64,000 nucleotides of DNA, from positions 5,647,001 to 5,711,000 of the forward strand of contig NC_056427.1 of the NCBI RefSeq assembly GCF_905147365.1, read 5' to 3'. This DNA comes from Aricia agestis (lineage: Eukaryota; Arthropoda; Insecta; Lepidoptera; Lycaenidae). This document shows, one piece after another, positions 1 through 11,326 of this stretch. A program made the translations under genes and the position numbers. The notes below the pieces were generated by a model that saw only the letters and a list, made by a program, of their open reading frames with translations, did no database searches and was not told where the DNA came from. Every line of letters starts with the position of its first letter. Positions within the stretch are counted from its first letter, which is position 1.

Positions 1-283
1 CCATACGGTTTAAGTTATGAGCAGCATTGGGTTGGGGACGATACTCTAGTGCGAAGGAGTCACAAATTCACAATAAATCTTTAAGAGGATACACCAGGGG
101 CGAGAGAAATTGAAAATAGGTATTTGAAAATGTATTGCTGTCTCACCAATCTCAAGTCTCCCACCGCAGAGCGCGATAGAGACAACACGACAAAAGTTCT
201 AATAAAAGAACAGAAAATCTTCGATTCGTTGTCCGCTGATTCCTTCTCCAAAACTTAACCGATTTAGGTACTTTTTTCATTAA
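1..283. other. intergenic or intronic sequence, nothing recognised
   Basis: AT-rich sequence with no open frame of interest and no terminal repeats. It probably belongs to an intron of the RNA-binding-type gene whose 3' exons start at 1966. It ends at the TTAA (280-283) that borders the piggyBac-like element. Confidence 0.4.
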
Positions 284-1543
284 CACTAGAAAGACCGGAG
301 CGGTCAAATGACCGCATTTTCGTTTTTAATTTGCGATATTTTTGTTACCGTTGCGTGAAATTCGTTTTCCTCTCGTGACATTTAATAATTTTCGATTGTT
401 TAAATTGTGATAACCTGTTTCTAATGATTGCTCAATAATTATAAGTTTTAAATGACAACCTACCTAGATAGACCGTAGCGGTCAATTGACCGCTTGAATA
501 AAATTTCTAAAGAAAGTGGGTTTTTCTTGCAAGTTTTATTTTTCTTTTTTTTTATTATTATTATGTTTTGTTTGTGTATTGTATTTGAAATTTGATTGAA
601 AGTTTATAAAAAACTTGACTGAAATAGACTTGTCAATGACTCATAGGACAAAAGAGGGATAAATACTTTTATTTACATAAATGGTCTAAAATTTCACATT
701 TGTATATGTATAAATAATGGTAATATAATTTAAAAATAAAGTATGTACACAAATAAAACCTTTTGCCTTGCCTGTTTTGATATTGTAACGTATTTAAAGT
801 TTTTTTCCTGATGAAACCCTGTTTTTGAAAATTATCAACGTTACTAGAAAAATCTGTGTGAATTTCCATAATATTGTTTCCTGAGTTGACCTAACACAGT
901 CAGGGTTTATTAGTTTTATTAATTTCAATAATATATTTACGCTGAGTTAATTTTATTTTTTGTTTTACACAAACGAAGCAAATAACAAACTAAAGGTTCC
1001 GAATTGTAGTTCTATGAAAATATTATAAAAATTGTTATATTTATGCTAAATTTAAGTATATTTCATTTCTAAAGCATATTTTTTGTACTTTTTTAGCTTT
1101 AGTGATAAAAGATTTTTATATTGTGACCAAAAATACGACACGAAAAAATAATAGTTTTGTCCTCCAATATTTAGGGTTATGGGTATTTTCATCAAGATGT
1201 TCATGGCTCCTAGACGTGAATTACTGTACATAAGAGTAACTATACCATTCTATTGCTAAAATGAAAAAATATAAAATCTGAAAAAAAAAAAAAACGGTGT
1301 TTTATGCTCAAATACAGGAACAAAACCAATAAATCTTGTGGAGCCATTATAATGTCATTATATCAGTAGCAGGTCTATAAAATGCTTTTTAAATAATTTT
1401 CTTGAATATTTGTTGTATAATTTAATTTATTTACATTTATAAATAATTACATGATCAATAAAATGCAAAAGCAAAATATTAAGACACACAAAAAAATGTA
1501 AAAACATACGATGGGTCATTTGACCGCTCTTGGTCTTTCTAGG
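284..1543. mobile_element. piggyBac-like non-autonomous element
   Basis: The left end follows TTAA and begins CACTAGAAAGACCGGAGCGG. The right end reads GGTCATTTGACCGC then GGTCTTTCTAGG, the inverted complement with a few mismatches. A third copy of the GCGGTCAAnTGACCGC motif lies inside at about 468-497, a subterminal repeat as in piggyBac relatives. TTAA target and an end near CCTAGAAAGA are piggyBac hallmarks. The 1.26 kb interior is AT-rich and holds no transposase, so this is a deletion derivative or MITE. The right-hand TTAA is not intact (AGGAAGTTCA follows), so that border is decayed. Confidence 0.7.
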
Positions 1544-1764
1544 AAGTTCAGGATTCCGTTTCTTTTTAGTGTTAAGAATTAAAGCAAGGCTTGAGCTGTG
1601 TTCCTATGTTTTGTTTTTTTTTTTTTTTTTGTATATTTTAGCCAGTTTTGTTTTCTGGGTGTTTGAATACAGAAGAAAATCTGGCCATTTTTTTGGGTTT
1701 TGGACGTTCTTATCTTTTTTAATAATAAAATTATGAAAGAAAACATAGGGACATGACATGCTTA

Positions 1765-1920
1765 TAGTGGCCATAGATATTCAGGAAAAAAATCATAACT
1801 CTACCGGCATTATCCAGGGAGGAAACAGGGGACAACGTTTGTATGGAAAAACGACGGTGTGGACTCCTCTTTTGGATCGCAGTGACGTCGGGCCTACAGC
1901 GACCTGCCTTCTTTAACAAA
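1765..1920 (-). repeat. dispersed repeat fragment
   Basis: On the minus strand it reads like a Lepidoptera-wide dispersed sequence (TTTTTCCATACAAACGTTG, then CTGGATAATGCCGGTAGAG, ending in CTATGGCCACTATAAG). A related GGCCACTATAGAAAG occurs near 6947. The frame across it has no protein features. It lies in the intron just upstream of the exon at 1966. Confidence 0.35.
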
Positions 1921-1965
1921 AAAATATATCAAACTTTCTTCTGACCCTAACGTTTTTCATCCCAG

Positions 1966-4333
1966 GACGGTCCCCCGAACCAGAAGGGCAACCAGGTCGC
2001 AGGGAACCAGAACGCTCAGAACCCGCAGGGCTGGAACCAGTGGGCCAACCAGTGGGGAGGCTGGGGCAACTGGAATAACCAGAATCAGGGTAAGTGAGCA
2101 AGTTTTAACTGACTTCAAAAAAGGAGAAGATTCTATATGTTAGTTGACCAATCGTGAATAGTGATAGCAGCAGGCTTAGCTTGGTCACCATAGAAGCGAT
2201 TTCTTTCTACAGAAGAATAGACAAAGGAAATTTTGTCACTAAAATCTGTCAGTATGTCCATCGTTTCCTGTTTCTACAGCCTGCTGGGTATAATTCATGG
2301 TCCACTGTCTTTGTTGTCATGAATAATTTTTACAGTTCGCAAGACAAAGATAAGCAGCTTTGCTGTCTAAATATTAATATTCGTTATGAGGAATATTTTA
2401 ATACTTATTAATTAATGATACTGCAGTATAGGTAGGGGCAAGAAAAAATAGTTTCGATTTTAATGTCAATAGATGTAACACTGTTAACATAAAGCCAAGA
2501 AGTATATTAAAGACTGACAACGCACCTGCAGCTCTTCTAATGTAGCGTGTGTCCATGGGCGACGGTAGTTGTTTTCCATCAGGTGACCCGTTTGCTCGTT
2601 TGCCCCATTATTAAAAAAAAAAAATGCTTGCTAATGAAGACAAATTAATATAATCCCAGGCTGGGGCAACTGGAACAACTGGGGCTGGGGCAACGCTCAG
2701 GGCCAGGGGGGAGCGCAGGCGCAGGGCAAGAACCAGCAGGGCCAGCAGCAGTGGCCGGCCAACTACAACGCGCAGCAGTGGTACCAGTGGCAGCAGTGGC
2801 AGCAGCAGCAGCAGGGCTGGCCCGGGGTGAGTGTAACGCGGTGATGATGATGAACCAATCGCTTCAAAATTTCAATTTTGACGACCTCTGTGACTCAGTT
2901 GGTGGGCTGTTGGTAGCTCAAGCCGGGGGTCACGGGTTCGAATCCTACTGGGTGTATTAAATATGTGTATCATATAATAAAAATCTTACATATATGTATA
3001 GTATAAAAGTATTAAATATATTTCCGTTGTCTGGTACCCGTAACGCAAGTCCTTCAGGTACTTACCACGGGGCCAGACTGACGTGGTGTGAAGCGTCCAT
3101 AGATATTATTATTATTTGCCTGCTTTCGCTCAACGCAGTGATTCTATTAAAATTCTCCTTGCAAACCTGACAAGGCAGCTTAGCGCAGCTCGGTAGGAAC
3201 GCACATGTAGGTATAATGAAGAACTTTAAGCGTTCGAAATGCTGTTATGCTCGGTAAAGCCGAAAGCCTATTAGATTTATACCGACGTGCACGTGCGTAA
3301 AAAACTTCGATAGCGCGTTTACAATTACTGTGCAATTCAAGTCAGTCCTCGCAGTGCAATTTTTTGTTGCACTTTTCCAAAAAGCGAAGAAGAGATTAGC
3401 TCCAAATATTGTAGTAAAGATACTTGTTTGCAAGGTATTAAGTATTTTTTTACGAAAGTAATACCCTGATGTAATAATTATAATATTTGTATGTTTGTCT
3501 GTTTTCAGTACCAACAGAACGCCGGTCAGGGTGCGCAGGCGAGCGGCAACGATCAGGCGCAGGCGTGGGCGCAGTATTACCAGGTTAGCCTATCCTTACT
3601 TATGTTTTAAGGACGCTATCAGCTATAAATATCAGCGATTTTCAGGTACCATTTTAAGGAATTAGGAGTCACACTGTGAGGATATTTTGGTTTCAAATGA
3701 AAGATAATATATTCATCTCCACGTCTACACTATAAAAAATTTATAGGCGCATACAAAATTTTTACACATTAATACGTTTTAACCATCACAATTATCGCAA
3801 AAGATTTAAAAAATGGTGTTTGATTAGGTACCATTACAGCTAAATGCACTGAACTAAGGAAAATAAATATATAAAAAATTGTTGTTTAATTAGTCCCCTA
3901 TACGAATAGCTAAATATTTTATATAAAAATGAATAACATTTCCATTTATAAGAAAAGTAAGAAACGCTCTCAAATTTCTTCATACATTTTCGCCCTATCA
4001 TGAACGCGGCGAGCGTCGTAACCGCCACTGTACAAGGCGCGCTGATATTGAATGTTATTTGAATGTCCTTAACGTCGATATTCGTACTGACCTGCTAATT
4101 TTTTTACTTTTTGCTCAATATTTATGAACGCCTTTCAATCTTATTGGCAAAAAAAAAATTCAATATTATTGGGCCCGTTAAGACTAATATTGAATTTATT
4201 ACACACTCACTTTTTACTCACGTCCGATTCAGAAATCAAAAGGCTAATGTTTTTTCATATATATTTTTTTCAGAATTACGGCGGTGGCAACGCGGGAAAT
4301 GCGAACGCCGCTGGGGCAATTGACAAGAAGTGA
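1966..4333 (+). CDS. C-terminal exons of a Q/N/G/W-rich RNA-binding-type protein (hnRNP-like)
   Basis: Four exons join in frame: 1966-2089, 2660-2826, 3509-3583 and 4274-4333, each with AG before it and, except the last, GT after it. They give 142 residues and a TGA stop at 4331. The product is low-complexity: repeated GWGNWNN, QWQQWQQQQQ and NQNAQNP stretches, then AQAWAQYYQNYGGG, ending GAIDKK. Such aromatic/Gln/Asn/Gly-rich tails are common in hnRNPs and form phase-separating regions after RNA-binding domains. No RRM, KH or SPRY domain is visible, because the upstream exons lie before the window or beyond the introns seen. An hnRNP U-like protein is one possibility from the QYYQ-type tail, but this is a guess. 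The introns hold a LINE/SINE tail (2524-2625) and a SINE (2877-3112). The Q/W codons are GC-rich against AT-rich introns. Confidence 0.75.
2524..2625 (+). mobile_element. 3' tail of LINE/SINE family 1, 5'-truncated
   Basis: It contains GCACCTGCAGCTCTTCT, GTCCATGGGCGACGG and CAGGTGACCCGTTTGCTCG, then a poly(A) run at 2613-2624. The same tail ends the LINE at 23.6-23.75 kb. Only about 100 bp remains, so LINE and SINE origin cannot be separated. Confidence 0.8.
2877..3112 (+). mobile_element. tRNA-derived SINE family 2, internally deleted copy
   Basis: The head is tRNA-like: an A-box region GTGACTCAGTTGGTGGGC and a B box GGTTCGAATCC. An AT-rich body follows, then GTCTGGTACCCGTAACGC and a tail of ATT repeats. 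Compared with the copies at 34.15, 52.68 and 59.71 kb, about 40 bp after the B box are missing. Confidence 0.8.
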
Positions 4334-4446
4334 TAAAAAAGTGCAAAAAAGCGGACACACAGACGGCTGTACAATTTATATGTACCAGTTACCTCCATAT
4401 AACCGAGTTGTATGTAAATATATTGTGTATTCAAAGTAATAATAAA
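4334..4446 (+). promoter_or_regulatory. 3' UTR and poly(A) signal of the RNA-binding-type gene
   Basis: AATAAA lies at 4441-4446, 108 bp after the stop codon, in AT-rich sequence. It is the first canonical hexamer after the stop. Confidence 0.6.
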
Positions 4447-4637
4447 AATCTACACTGTGCTTACAGGCGTTATAGTAATGGTCGCTGTAAAACATTTGTG
4501 TGTTAACCCGCTATATATAAGTATTCGAAATAGTTGTACAAATTGAAAATTATATCCAGAAGTCGTTGAACATAACTTATAAAATTATTATCATTGTTTA
4601 GCGTTTAGCTTACAGTGAAGACCGATTAGTTTATAAT

Positions 4638-4818
4638 ACAGGGTGTAACAAAACTAAGTGGTAAATCTTTAGCATGTGTATTGGTTCCTTATATAGATTT
4701 CGACGTGAAAGTGGCAGCACTGAAAGAGCCATGTAACTCTTTCAGCGCTGCTACTTTTACAGTGAACTGCATATAAGGGACCCTAAAGTATTATCACCTA
4801 GTTTTGTTACACTTTGTA
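4638..4818. mobile_element. TA-flanked long-TIR MITE, family ACAGGGTGTAACA
   Basis: Starts ACAGGGTGTAACAAAAC and ends GTTTTGTTACACTTTGT. The two halves fold into one long hairpin (GTGGCAGCACTGAAAGAG against CTCTTTCAGCGCTGCTAC). The TA flanks suggest a Tc1/mariner-type non-autonomous element. Copies lie at 14561, 19281 and 25606. Confidence 0.8.
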
Positions 4819-5123
4819 TTTAATTAATATTGACATTTCGCTGACAACATTACTGCAACCTTGAGTAGACGATATTGTTGCCCTCTATTAAACATAGTTA
4901 TAGTCACTATATAATATTATAATATACATGTGTGCCACTATATATCCACCTGTCTGTGTGTCTGTCGAATTGTTTTAGTAATTAAGTTTTTTCTGTTGAA
5001 ATTACGACAAATCTTAGGGTATTTTTATAAAATTGTTGCACTGCACGATTTGATGTTTAAAATAATAGATTCTGCTGGATAAATCTAAATCATAAATGTA
5101 CCGATATTTGCCGCGAGTAGGGC

Positions 5124-5469
5124 TGCTATCACCCAAATTGCATTCGCCGGTCTGGCACAACAAAATTCCTGGACATTTGGCCGAAATGTGGTTATTTTCC
5201 AGGACACCTCTTAAAAAGTATTTACGATTACGTTTTGCCAATTTTTGCTAAATCATCTTTCTTTTCCAACAAGAATTTGTTAAAATCTGAATAACTTAAG
5301 TCCTTGAAATGGCACTTTTTGATTAAAGAAACCATGTGTAAGTTTAGCAAGTTCTTGTCTTTCGTTTGTTGCTGCATGACTAAAAATTGGATTTCTTTCG
5401 ACAAAAGTATCCGGATTTCACCCGGACACTTTTAAAAAACCTGGCCGGACGGTCCCCGGACGCCCTACA
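5124..5469 (+). mobile_element. hAT-like element, copy 1 of a direct-repeat pair
   Basis: About 350 bp matching 6289-6640 in the same orientation: CTGGCACAACAAAATTCC, GGACATTTGGCC, AAGTCCTTGAAAT, TCCGGATTTCACCC and GGACGGTCC. The ends are less intact than in the second copy and no target duplication was identified. Confidence 0.6.
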
Positions 5470-5489
5470 AACTAGGACAAATCCTACAA

Positions 5490-5655
5490 AAATTCAAATA
5501 ATATGCCACTTTATGACATAGGCTATAGGTTTCATTTTCTACCGACATTGGTCTAGCGACCCATGCCGCCGCTGCCTTCTAATGGCGTAATACAAAATGA
5601 AGCCTATTATAGCCTTGGTCATAAAGTGGCATTTTATTTGCATTTTTGTTGATCG
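5490..5655. mobile_element. MITE with about 50-bp inverted repeats
   Basis: The left arm contains ATGCCACTTTATGACATAGG and the right arm CATAAAGTGGCATTTTATTT. The middle is a short unique spacer. Confidence 0.7.
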
Positions 5656-5843
5656 CGGTCGCTTGCGGCAATGATCGGAAAGACTTTACAATAATACAAT
5701 TTAGATTGGTTTTGATGTAGCCTCAAAATTACTAAATGTAAAGGTCACATTACACCTACTCGACGCCAGCCCAACTCACAGTTTGTCATTGAATTTCTAA
5801 CTTTATTTAGTGTGTTAGGAGTTAATTTACTAACAAGCGCCGA

Positions 5844-6148
5844 CATAGATCAAGATAGATACCGTATATGTATGTACTTCGCGTGCCATATCGCGTTCCC
5901 AAACGACGAGCGATGCTCGTCTTTCGAAAGTCTGTTCTTTAGTCTGCTATCGGAATCTGGCGTCAATGGGAATTTTAAAAATGCCTAAATGCCTAAAAGT
6001 GCCGTAAGTAGAAATTCAAATGGCAACGTTGGCCTTGATAATGGACACGTTTCTTATCACCGGTATGTCTCAGTAGGTAGGAAAAAAGTGGCACGATCGT
6101 TTTCATACAAATGGAGGGACATGCGTTATCTATCTTGATCTATAACTG
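5844..6148. mobile_element. DNA transposon relic, ends CACAGACATAGATCAAG type
   Basis: Inverted ends GACATAGATCAAGATAGATA and TATCTATCTTGATCTATAAC flank about 250 bp. CTAACAAGCG occurs directly outside both ends, consistent with a target duplication of up to 10 bp. A second copy (54885-55157) shares the interior (ACTTCGCGTGCCATATCGCG, TGCTCGTCTTTCGAAAG). Confidence 0.65.
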
Positions 6149-6288
6149 TGCTAACAAGCGAAAAACTTGTTGACGACGAGTCGCCAACTGGCTGTCCACG
6201 CGGTGTGAGTTCGCAAATTTTGCTCTTATGTATTATGTAACAATATAGCTTACATTTCCATTTTCCATGCTGTGAGTCGGGTTGGCGT

Positions 6289-6640
6289 AGGGTTACCATC
6301 ATCTTTCTTGCCGTCGCCGGTTTAGCACAACAAAATTCCCGGACATTTGGCCCAAATATGGCTATTTCCCCGGACACCCATTAAAAACTATTTACTATTA
6401 CGTCCCAATTTTTTCAACAAAAATTTTTGATTAATGTAAGTCCTTGAAATCGTACTTGATTTTGATCAAAGAAGAAAGTGTGTATGCTTAGCGAGTTTTT
6501 ATCTTTCGTTTACCTGGCTAAAAAGTTGGATTTCTCTCAACAAGTCTCCGGATTTCACCCCGGACACTTTTCAAAAACCTGGTCGGACGGTCCCTGGACG
6601 CCCTGGAATCCAGGGAAATCCGGACGAATGGCAACCCTAG
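6289..6640. mobile_element. hAT-like element with 8-bp target duplication
   Basis: Ends AGGGTTACCATC and GAATGGCAACCCTAG are inverted repeats. GTTGGCGT is duplicated exactly at 6281-6288 and 6641-6648, the 8-bp duplication of hAT transposons. No transposase frame. It interrupts the right arm of the foldback element around it. Confidence 0.85.
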
Positions 6641-6710
6641 GTTGGCGTCGAGTCGGAGTAGTGTGTGATGACCTTTCTTATTAAATGTAATATGAGAATG
6701 CTATTTTGCA

Positions 6711-7585
6711 GTTTGAAGGATCTGAACTCGATCGAAATTGTATTAATATTGGATTGAAACAGTGGAATCTGGTACGAGTGTTTTTTTGGCATTATCGAAT
6801 GTAAATATACCACTAAAAATTGTATGGGGTATCCAAATGTTTATAACACGGAATCGAATAGAGATGTTAAAGTTGATTTCAATGAAATTGAAGAAAAATA
6901 ACCAAATACTCATTTCACCAAAGACATTTTAAAGGTACTTAGCATGGCCACTATAGAAAGAGTTTCTAACTACAAAATAAAATGATTGCGAATGAAATAT
7001 GTCTAAATATTAAAATAATCTTCCTAAAAATCTTTTGTAGTCATGTTAAGCTTGAATGCTTAAATTAAGTGGCATTCCATGGCCTGTAGGAGACCCTTAA
7101 TTTTAAGTAGTGTTTATTCGGCCGCTATAGCCTGGTCACAGAACTCGTAGAATAGGATAGTACCTAAAACTACTTGTCTCTTTTACACACGAAAAATTAC
7201 TATTACGCTCTTTCATATACTCATAGAAACGAGTGGACGTAGCTAAATATTCTTGTGAGAGAGAAGGAGAGTAGGTTGATGAACGAATTTCCGCGGGTTC
7301 GGTGACCGGGTTATATTATCTGAAACATGTAATGTAAATAAACGTTTAATACATTGCAGTAAACATTTGGATACCCAATAAAGGTAAACGCAGATATAGC
7401 TGCAAGCGCCGCAGACTTGTAACTGCGGCGCGATTAGATGTGAAATTACATCTTACATGTAATAGAAATCTAAAAATTCTATACATTTTATACAAAATTC
7501 GATCCGGTTCGGCATAAGTCTGCGTTCGCCTTAAGACCAAAAGCCTATTTTAGGTAAGAATTAACTGTCAGAGTAATGAATGTTA
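6711..7585. other. AT-rich intergenic sequence
   Basis: No coding potential with splice support and no clear element ends. A repeat-like segment GGCCACTATAGAAAG lies near 6947. Confidence 0.35.
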
Positions 7586-7990
7586 CTAGGGCTTTAGTGT
7601 CGCAAAAACTTACAATTTAAATACCATACGATAGAGCAGGGGTCACCAATTAGTTTCGCTCGGGGTCCGTTTTAAGAATTAAAATGACCTTCGCGGTCCT
7701 CGCATAAAAAACACACAATGGGTCGGCGGTCCGGATGCGAACCGCGGTCCGCCATTTGGTGACCCCTGCGATAGAGCAACTGTGTCCACGAAATCTTACC
7801 CACTCAGCATGTTTTCTGAAATCTCGATGTGTGCGCGCCTAAGTTGGTCTTGTATGAAAATTATTTACAATAACGTAACTTAATATCAAAATCTATAAAA
7901 CTTACGGAAATATTGATACTTTCAACTAAAGAAAAAAGTTTATTTTTTGTGTGTAAACATAAACCGTTAGTTTTTGCGACACTAGGGCCA
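7586..7990. mobile_element. MITE interrupted by a hAT MITE
   Basis: The outer ends ACTAGGGCTTTAGTGTCGCA and TTTTTGCGACACTAGGGCC are inverted repeats about 400 bp apart. The hAT element at 7637-7768 lies inside. Confidence 0.6.
7637..7768. mobile_element. hAT MITE with perfect 8-bp target duplication
   Basis: Ends CAGGGGTCACCAA and TTGGTGACCCCTG are perfect inverted repeats. CGATAGAG flanks both sides (7629-7636 and 7769-7776). The interior has GGTCCGTTTTAAG and GGGTCGGCGGTCC, shared with the 316-bp relative at 28813-29128. This copy is an internal-deletion form. Confidence 0.9.
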
Positions 7991-8182
7991 TATAAGCGTA
8001 TGTACTGGCGATGTGATATTATACACTATATTTTAATTTCACTAAATAAATGCCTAAACATATCCCTATAATGTTGACAAAAGTATTAAATAATCACAAA
8101 ATAAAATAGTGAACTAGACGCAACAAACATTCTTAATAGGCCGCGCACGATATTAAGATCGCTCGGCATACAATACGAAATT

Positions 8183-8638
8183 CATTGATATAGGTCATTT
8201 AACTAAAGCTGGCACTTTACAGTACTCACACTTATGCAATTTCACTATACAGTATGTTTAAAAATATCTTATATGTTTGCATCATGATAAAAATTATCGT
8301 ACAATCTGGGTACGATAATAATATGCTATCGTACATCGTACGTAGGCATAAAATTATCGTATGCGTACAATAATTATCGTACGGTTCGGAACGCGGGCCG
8401 CGCGCCGATCACACGTGTCTGACTTGTAACATCACACTGTATTTATAAACAGTAGCTAAGGAAAAACAATAACTGTCCCATTCACCCTCATAAGATAGAC
8501 CGCGCGCGAGAGAGACGGGCAGACTTTTCATGATGCGTTTGCAGTACGACGTCACGCCGCGCGTTTATTCACAGACACAAAAACGCAATAGCCAATAAGT
8601 GTATGTGTTGATCGTGCCAGCTTTAGTTAACTGACCTG
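8183..8638. mobile_element. MITE, ends AGGTCA...GCTGGCAC
   Basis: The left end AGGTCATTTAACTAAAGC plus TGGCAC faces the right end GTGCCAGCTTTAGTTAACTG plus ACCT. The roughly 450-bp interior holds a cluster of TCGTAC motifs (8290-8400). It appears inserted in a member of the TTGATTCCTAGGCAGATG family, part of which follows at 8638-8670. Confidence 0.7.
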
Positions 8639-8694
8639 TAGGCAGATGGCGGACCTACTACATAAATTTTGGTATGATTATGTCAAATCAATAT

Positions 8695-8820
8695 TATACT
8701 CTGTCAAGAAAGTGAAAAAATTAAAAAGTGGCAACATTGTAGCGTCATCCCTTTTTTCTTAGATAGATTTGAAAGGGATGACACCACTTTTTAATTTCTT
8801 CACTTTCTTGACAGGCTATA
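8695..8820. mobile_element. MITE family CTGTCAAGAAAGTGAAG
   Basis: Hairpin with arms CTGTCAAGAAAGTGAAAAAA and TTAATTTCTTCACTTTCTTG. A near-perfect copy lies at 44777-44909, another at 59441-59550, and a single end at 49467-49505. Confidence 0.8.
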
Positions 8821-8914
8821 CCTACGGTCGACATTTGTCTATGAGTCAATTTTCCGAAGAAATGTATTACTGCAATTTTTTGACTCTAGAGGCAGCACCA
8901 GCCCCCGTAGACAC

Positions 8915-9060
8915 GTGGCAAAACGCTAACGCTACAAAATGTATGGATTTGACATTAGTATTCGCTAGCGAAGCGATGGCTTATGTCAAATCGCATACAT
9001 TTTGTAGCGCTAGCGTAAGCGTTCAGCAAATCAATTGTCAAAACTGTCAAACTGACAAAT
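8915..9060. mobile_element. MITE-like inverted repeat and adjoining dispersed repeat
   Basis: AACGCTAACGCTACAAAATG and CATTTTGTAGCGCTAGCGTA pair around a short core. The following TTGTCAAAACTGTCAAACTG recurs at 62713 in the window, next to GGGGCTAAAATGGTCGC. Confidence 0.6.
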
Positions 9061-9893
9061 GTCAAATCAGTACAAAAATACAGAAATGAATTGCAAGCAG
9101 AGTTGCATTTAGCGATTTTAGAAAAATGAATCATATTATGATTCATATCATGATTCTTCAAAGCGACCATTTTAGCACCGCAGTACAGTAAACAAAAAGT
9201 TTGACGACGTTTCTGTCAATATTCTGATTTGACGTGTGTGTGCCAGTAGCGCACAACTCCTCCAACCTTTGCGCGATACTCACTATTATACAAATGCGCC
9301 GGGTTCCGTCGGACGATCTAAAAGTTGTGCACGGCCTATACCATAGTAAAACAAATCAATTTTACGTCGCGTCTTGAAAATCAAAGAAAGCGTCAGTGCG
9401 TACGCACGAGTGAATGAGAGCGGTGTGGCCAAATTATTGTTTTGACTGTGGTTATGTCGATTTGGACGTACGATATAATTTTAATAAATAGATTATTAAG
9501 AATTATATATTGTTTTATTCATAGTTTGATATGTTAGGGCGATTTTATTATAGCTGATATACAGGTGCAACAAACCAAAATGATATTTTGTTGTTACACC
9601 TTGTAAATATTGAAATTAGAAACGATATATTTCGAATTGGCCTATTATCAAAATTCATAGAAGAAAACATCTGTAATCATCAGTAAATCTGTAAAGATGT
9701 TGCTTTGGTAAACACTATACATAAGATTCATGTGGCTGACATTTTCTGTCAAATGGCTTTTCTACGTATAAGATAAAGACAAAACATGAATCTATTGAGG
9801 TATACTATTGGATTGACCACGAGCTGGCGGGCTACATCCCTTTAATGGTAGATTCAAGCATGAATCAGTCCTGTCTGAATAAGCGTAAGGCTC

Positions 9894-10054
9894 TAAGCCC
9901 GGGCGCGCACTAGCGGCCAGGTCGCGACGGCCATCGAGATGGTTACCTGTATGAAACCGCCATAGACCACGCGCACCTGGGCCGCACGGCGGCCAGCGGC
10001 CACACCATACTTTCGATGGCAGCCGCGACCTGGCCGCTAGTGCGCGCCTAGCCT
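9894..10054. mobile_element. GC-rich MITE, family GCGCACTAGCGGCCAGG
   Basis: Inverted ends GCGCGCACTAGCGGCCAGGT and ACCTGGCCGCTAGTGCGCGC, about 160 bp in all. A second copy sits in delta-COP intron 3 at 51335-51475. Confidence 0.8.
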
Positions 10055-10317
10055 AATACTGAGATAAATAAGAAACAGTAAATATTTTCAATATTTTATT
10101 TCCTCAAAAATTCTATTGCCAATATATTTTGTTTGGACAATATAGTGAAAACTCCTTAACATTGTACTGAGCTTTTTTTGCTTCGAACGAAAAGCATCGA
10201 GATATTGCATAATTTGTTTTAATTCGACTGTCAACACATGCTGTCTCATTCACGCATTGGCGATAAAAGAGACAATACGCTATGACACGACCGTGCAAAT
10301 CTTTTATGGCACATGTC

Positions 10318-10408
10318 AAAGTCATGTCATGGCAACGCCATAAACAATTTGTTTATATTTGGTTCCACGACAAGTTGCGTTGCCATGATGTGACATTATT
10401 TTAACATG
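10318..10408. repeat. inverted repeat GTCATGGCAACGC
   Basis: CATGTCATGGCAACGC and GCGTTGCCATGATGTGACAT pair across about 50 bp. A MITE or its core is likely. Confidence 0.5.
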
Positions 10409-10593
10409 CGAACATGACTCTTGTAATATGATGAAAACATCCCAATGCTTAGAATAGCAAAATAACGCTCAAAGTTTTAGTAACAATACCCTATACTTAA
10501 CTACTTACATTATTTCGTTCGTAACATTTATAACTATCAGAGATTATCAATTTATCTAAATAAATGAAGGCATTTACGGTTCGACAAACCAAA

Positions 10594-10800
10594 AATGTTA
10601 GCTGCTACATCTCTACAAGGATCTTTTGACGCGTGACCACATTGTAAAATGTCATTTTACAGATATATTCACACATTCCTGTCAATGTCATTTTGCATGT
10701 GACGTAAATGACATCGACTGCGGTATCCTTTGCAGTGACATTTGCTATGTATCCCCAGTGACAATGTCAACCGAGTGCTACAAGATCCTTGTAGATATGT
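10594..10800. mobile_element. MITE, ends CTACAAGGATCTTTTGAC
   Basis: The left end CTACAAGGATCTTTTGAC and right end GTGCTACAAGATCCTTGTAG are inverted. GCTACAAGGATCTTTTGACA recurs right after delta-COP exon 12 (60556), so fragments of this family are dispersed. Confidence 0.6.
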
Positions 10801-11188
10801 AATTCTAAATTAGTCAATTTAAAACAAATATAGTACACGAATAAATATTTTGCATTGGTATTACCTTACATGAAATAATGTAAGAAAAAATATATTAGAT
10901 TAAAAAGAATAATAAGACCCTTGTAATCATAAGGAATTTATTTGGATGATTTGGCAATGTAACACTGATTTTTTTCCTAACTTTTCTATAAACGTTGAAC
11001 CATCGTTCAACACTCGTGAAAAATGAAAATAGTTTGCAATTTTTTGTGTGCGTCAAAATAAATATCTATTGTTTTGTGTGCGACATTTAAAAACATACAA
11101 TCTTACAAATCAAAATTATGGGGGTTAAATAATCATATCACTATTTCGTTTATACTCGGTTACAGAGGTGAAATATAACGTACATTTA

Positions 11189-11326
11189 GGGCCTGTTTCA
11201 CCACTTCCTGATAAAGTACCGGATAGGCTATCCACAACTTTCTTGACAGATTCTCCATACTCTATCTGTCAAGTTAAGTGGTGCATATCCTATCCAGCAT
11301 TTATCAGGAAGTGGTGAAACAGGCCC
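11189..11326. mobile_element. PIF/Harbinger-type MITE with TTA duplication
   Basis: Inverted ends GGGCCTGTTTCACCACTTCC and GGAAGTGGTGAAACAGGCCC, flanked by TTA at 11186-11188 and 11327-11329. A 3-bp TTA duplication with GGGCC ends is typical of PIF/Harbinger. Other copies are at 25001 and 38006. Confidence 0.85.

Larger units (their letters stand above)
5737..6710. mobile_element. foldback element carrying two younger insertions
   Basis: The left arm (5737-5785) holds AAAGGTCACATTACACC and CGACGCCAGCCCAACTCACA. The right arm is its complement (TGTGAGTCGGGTTGGCGT, interrupted, then CGAGTCGGAGTAGTGTG). The right arm is split by the hAT element 6289-6640, while the left arm is the intact, empty version of that site. 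A further element sits between the arms at about 5844-6148. Confidence 0.6.
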
